Positions 62,658 to 64,000 of a stretch of 64,000 nucleotides of DNA are shown piece after piece. The stretch comes from Eutrophocola sp964503965. Lineage in GTDB: Bacteria > Pseudomonadota > Gammaproteobacteria > Pseudomonadales > Pseudohongiellaceae. Position 1 is the stretch's first letter, and every line of letters starts with the position of its first letter. The stretch is from positions 62,001-126,000 of the forward strand of contig CAZDCK010000001.1 of NCBI GenBank assembly GCA_964503965.1. The letters run 5' to 3'. A program made the position numbers and the translations under genes. A model generated the notes under the pieces. That model searched no databases. It was not told the origin of the DNA and saw nothing but the letters and a program-made list of their open reading frames with translations.

Positions 62658-64000
62658 TCATGAACTCCTGGATACATCCTGCCCGGACAGTGGACCCAAT
62701 GTTTTAATGAGTGGCTGCAGGTGTGCGGCATAGTGTTTCCACTGACCAACCCCTGACCGGTTTACAGGTTTGCGTACCTGCTCTGAACTGGGCGTACGTA
62801 TGTGCCTTTTTGTCTCGTAATATCGCAGACAGGTCTCTTCAAACGAAAGATTGCAGAAATCCAGTATGCGCCGAACCTGCCCCTCCAGATCATCAATTAC
62901 ATCTTCATTGTTTACCTGCAGAACAGCCCCGGGAAGCACCTCATCCCAATGCGCCATCAATGTCACGTAGTCACGATAATAGGTCCCTATATCTTCCAGT
63001 GAATAACTGAACTCCTGGCCCTCGGCAAATAATTGCTTGAATCCACTGAAACAGCAGTCCATGGCATTTCGTCTGGCATCAATGATTTTTGCGTTAGGTA
63101 AAATCAGCTTTATCAGACCGATATGCCTGAAATTATTGGGCATCTTGTCAATAAAAAATGGGGCCTGCTGACGATGGAACCGTGTATCTCGAATAAACTC
63201 TTCGCCCATTTCCTGTAATTCTTCTGATGTCAGCTCTTCAAGAATCTGTGGATAGGGTTTGTTACCGGACGTTCTGGATCGTCTGCGCAGGCGCTGTGAT
63301 AAAGACAGAATATTCGGAAGTTCCAATGTGCCATCCACCTGGCTATGAGACGAAAGAATCTGTTCCAGCAGGGTTGATCCTGCCCGGGGTAAACCCAGAA
63401 TAAATATGGGATCGGGGGCATCACATCCTGCTGAACCCTTGCTCTCAAACAAAGCCTGTGTACAAACTTGCTGCTGTGCCTGCAAATCTTCAGTCATAGG
63501 CTCAGCACGGTATCGGCTCTGGTTTTTCTTCAGCGCATTGCCCTGCTCGTAATACCTGAAAGAACGGTCATAGTCATGGCTGTCTTCAAACGCTTTTCCC
63601 AGAGCAAAATTCACATACACCCTGTCCATATAGCTCAGGTTGCTGTTACTTTCCTGGTCCAACATGGCCTCGATTTCATTATTATCGAATTTATAGGTTT
63701 TCAGATTAGCCAGAGAATAATAAGCCTCACCATAGCCCGGTTGGTGCCTGATGGCCCTGTGAAAAGAGTCTATGGAGGCCTCGAGATTACCCAGGGTTTT
63801 AAAGGCATGCCCTCTTGAGGTCAGGGTCAGCGAATCTTCCGGAAGTGTCTCAAGAATTCGGTCAAAATAATCAAGTGCCTCTTCAAAGTGGCCTGTCTGC
63901 ATACAATCAACAGCATAGAGTGACTGGAACTGGGGATTTTCCGGGTCCTTTTCCAACAATAGACGAGCCTGTTCAGTGGCGGCCGCATAATTCTGACGCT
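62658..64000 (-). CDS. TPR-sulfotransferase (5' part beyond window)
   Basis: The frame is open to the right edge, so the N-terminus is missing; at least 446 residues are visible. The first part has TPR repeats (EEALDYFDRILETLPEDSLT, GNLEASIDSFHRAIRHQPGY). The C-terminal sulfotransferase domain has the PAPS 5'-phosphosulfate loop GLPRAGSTLLEQILSSHS and DARRNAMDCCFSGFKQLF, and FFIDKMPNNFRHIGLI. It probably transfers sulfate from PAPS to a protein or small acceptor. A second TPR-enzyme fusion lies 3 kb away. Confidence 0.9.
   Translation of the reverse strand, partial: RQNYAAATEQARLLLEKDPENPQFQSLYAVDCMQTGHFEEALDYFDRILETLPEDSLTLTSRGHAFKTLGNLEASIDSFHRAIRHQPGYGEAYYSLANLKTYKFDNNEIEAMLDQESNSNLSYMDRVYVNFALGKAFEDSHDYDRSFRYYEQGNALKKNQSRYRAEPMTEDLQAQQQVCTQALFESKGSAGCDAPDPIFILGLPRAGSTLLEQILSSHSQVDGTLELPNILSLSQRLRRRSRTSGNKPYPQILEELTSEELQEMGEEFIRDTRFHRQQAPFFIDKMPNNFRHIGLIKLILPNAKIIDARRNAMDCCFSGFKQLFAEGQEFSYSLEDIGTYYRDYVTLMAHWDEVLPGAVLQVNNEDVIDDLEGQVRRILDFCNLSFEETCLRYYETKRHIRTPSSEQVRKPVNRSGVGQWKHYAAHLQPLIKTLGPLSGQDVSRSS

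Overview
The window looks like a chromosomal segment of a free-living, Gram-negative gammaproteobacterium. The evidence is enterobacterial-type IlvY/IlvC (class II, 490 aa), a BamD lipoprotein gene divergent from rluD-pgeF-clpB, PssA next to MsrPQ, and an ilvIH pair. From memory, the block ilvI-ilvH ... ilvC-pssA-msrP-msrQ also matches Pseudomonas gene order. No integrase, transposase, phage structural gene or CRISPR array was seen. Many genes encode secreted or envelope proteins of poorly known families (DUF5916, DUF6152, DUF3106, DUF4159, SIMPL, M14, M19, YkuD).

Layout. 1-8.5 kb: the 5' part of a DUF5916 outer-membrane protein, a DUF924 protein, an M14 carboxypeptidase lipoprotein, a broken YkuD L,D-transpeptidase, a tightly overlapped ECF-sigma/DUF3106 operon, and a uracil-DNA-glycosylase-like gene. 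7.6-17 kb: two DUF3237 genes, a dienelactone hydrolase, a 2-hydroxyacid dehydrogenase, a tri-haem cytochrome c lipoprotein, SIMPL and a stand-alone NnrE, then two members of an uncharacterised secreted family, one of them fused to DUF6152, and an aldo/keto reductase. 17.2-17.6 kb: tRNA-Ile(GAT) between two decayed tRNA-Ile-like copies. 17.6-27 kb: msrQ, msrP, pssA, ilvY/ilvC, a DUF6152/partner pair and ilvIH. 27-36.6 kb: membrane protein, dipeptidase, DUF4159, a second DUF5916 protein, ASCH, Ppx/GppA and alkaline phosphatase. 36.6-44 kb: clpB, pgeF, rluD, bamD and a Na+/amino-acid symporter. 44-50.8 kb: a phosphoribosyltransferase and the Anbu-proteasome cluster (Anbu, alpha-E, ATP-grasp), whose transglutaminase survives only as a 5' fragment joined tail-to-tail to a 5' fragment of isocitrate dehydrogenase. 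50.8-53.4 kb: a four-gene DUF6152/partner operon. 53.6-64 kb: ileS behind a leader-peptide attenuator, aroG, a TPR/O-GlcNAc-transferase-like gene, a VOC protein, a BCCT transporter and a TPR-sulfotransferase running off the right edge.

Three results stand out. (1) ileS is preceded by a promoter, a 16-codon Ile-rich leader ORF and a Rho-independent terminator, arranged as a classical attenuator. (2) DUF6152 proteins, whose predicted mature N-terminus is His-His, occur with a larger secreted family (five copies, recognisable by a GHSxGHWEGDTLVV-like motif) at three loci. At one locus the two are fused in a single polypeptide, which suggests a two-part periplasmic system. (3) Several genes are visibly broken: transglutaminase, isocitrate dehydrogenase, YkuD and tRNA copies. 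This indicates recent local rearrangement and decay, or assembly error that needs excluding.
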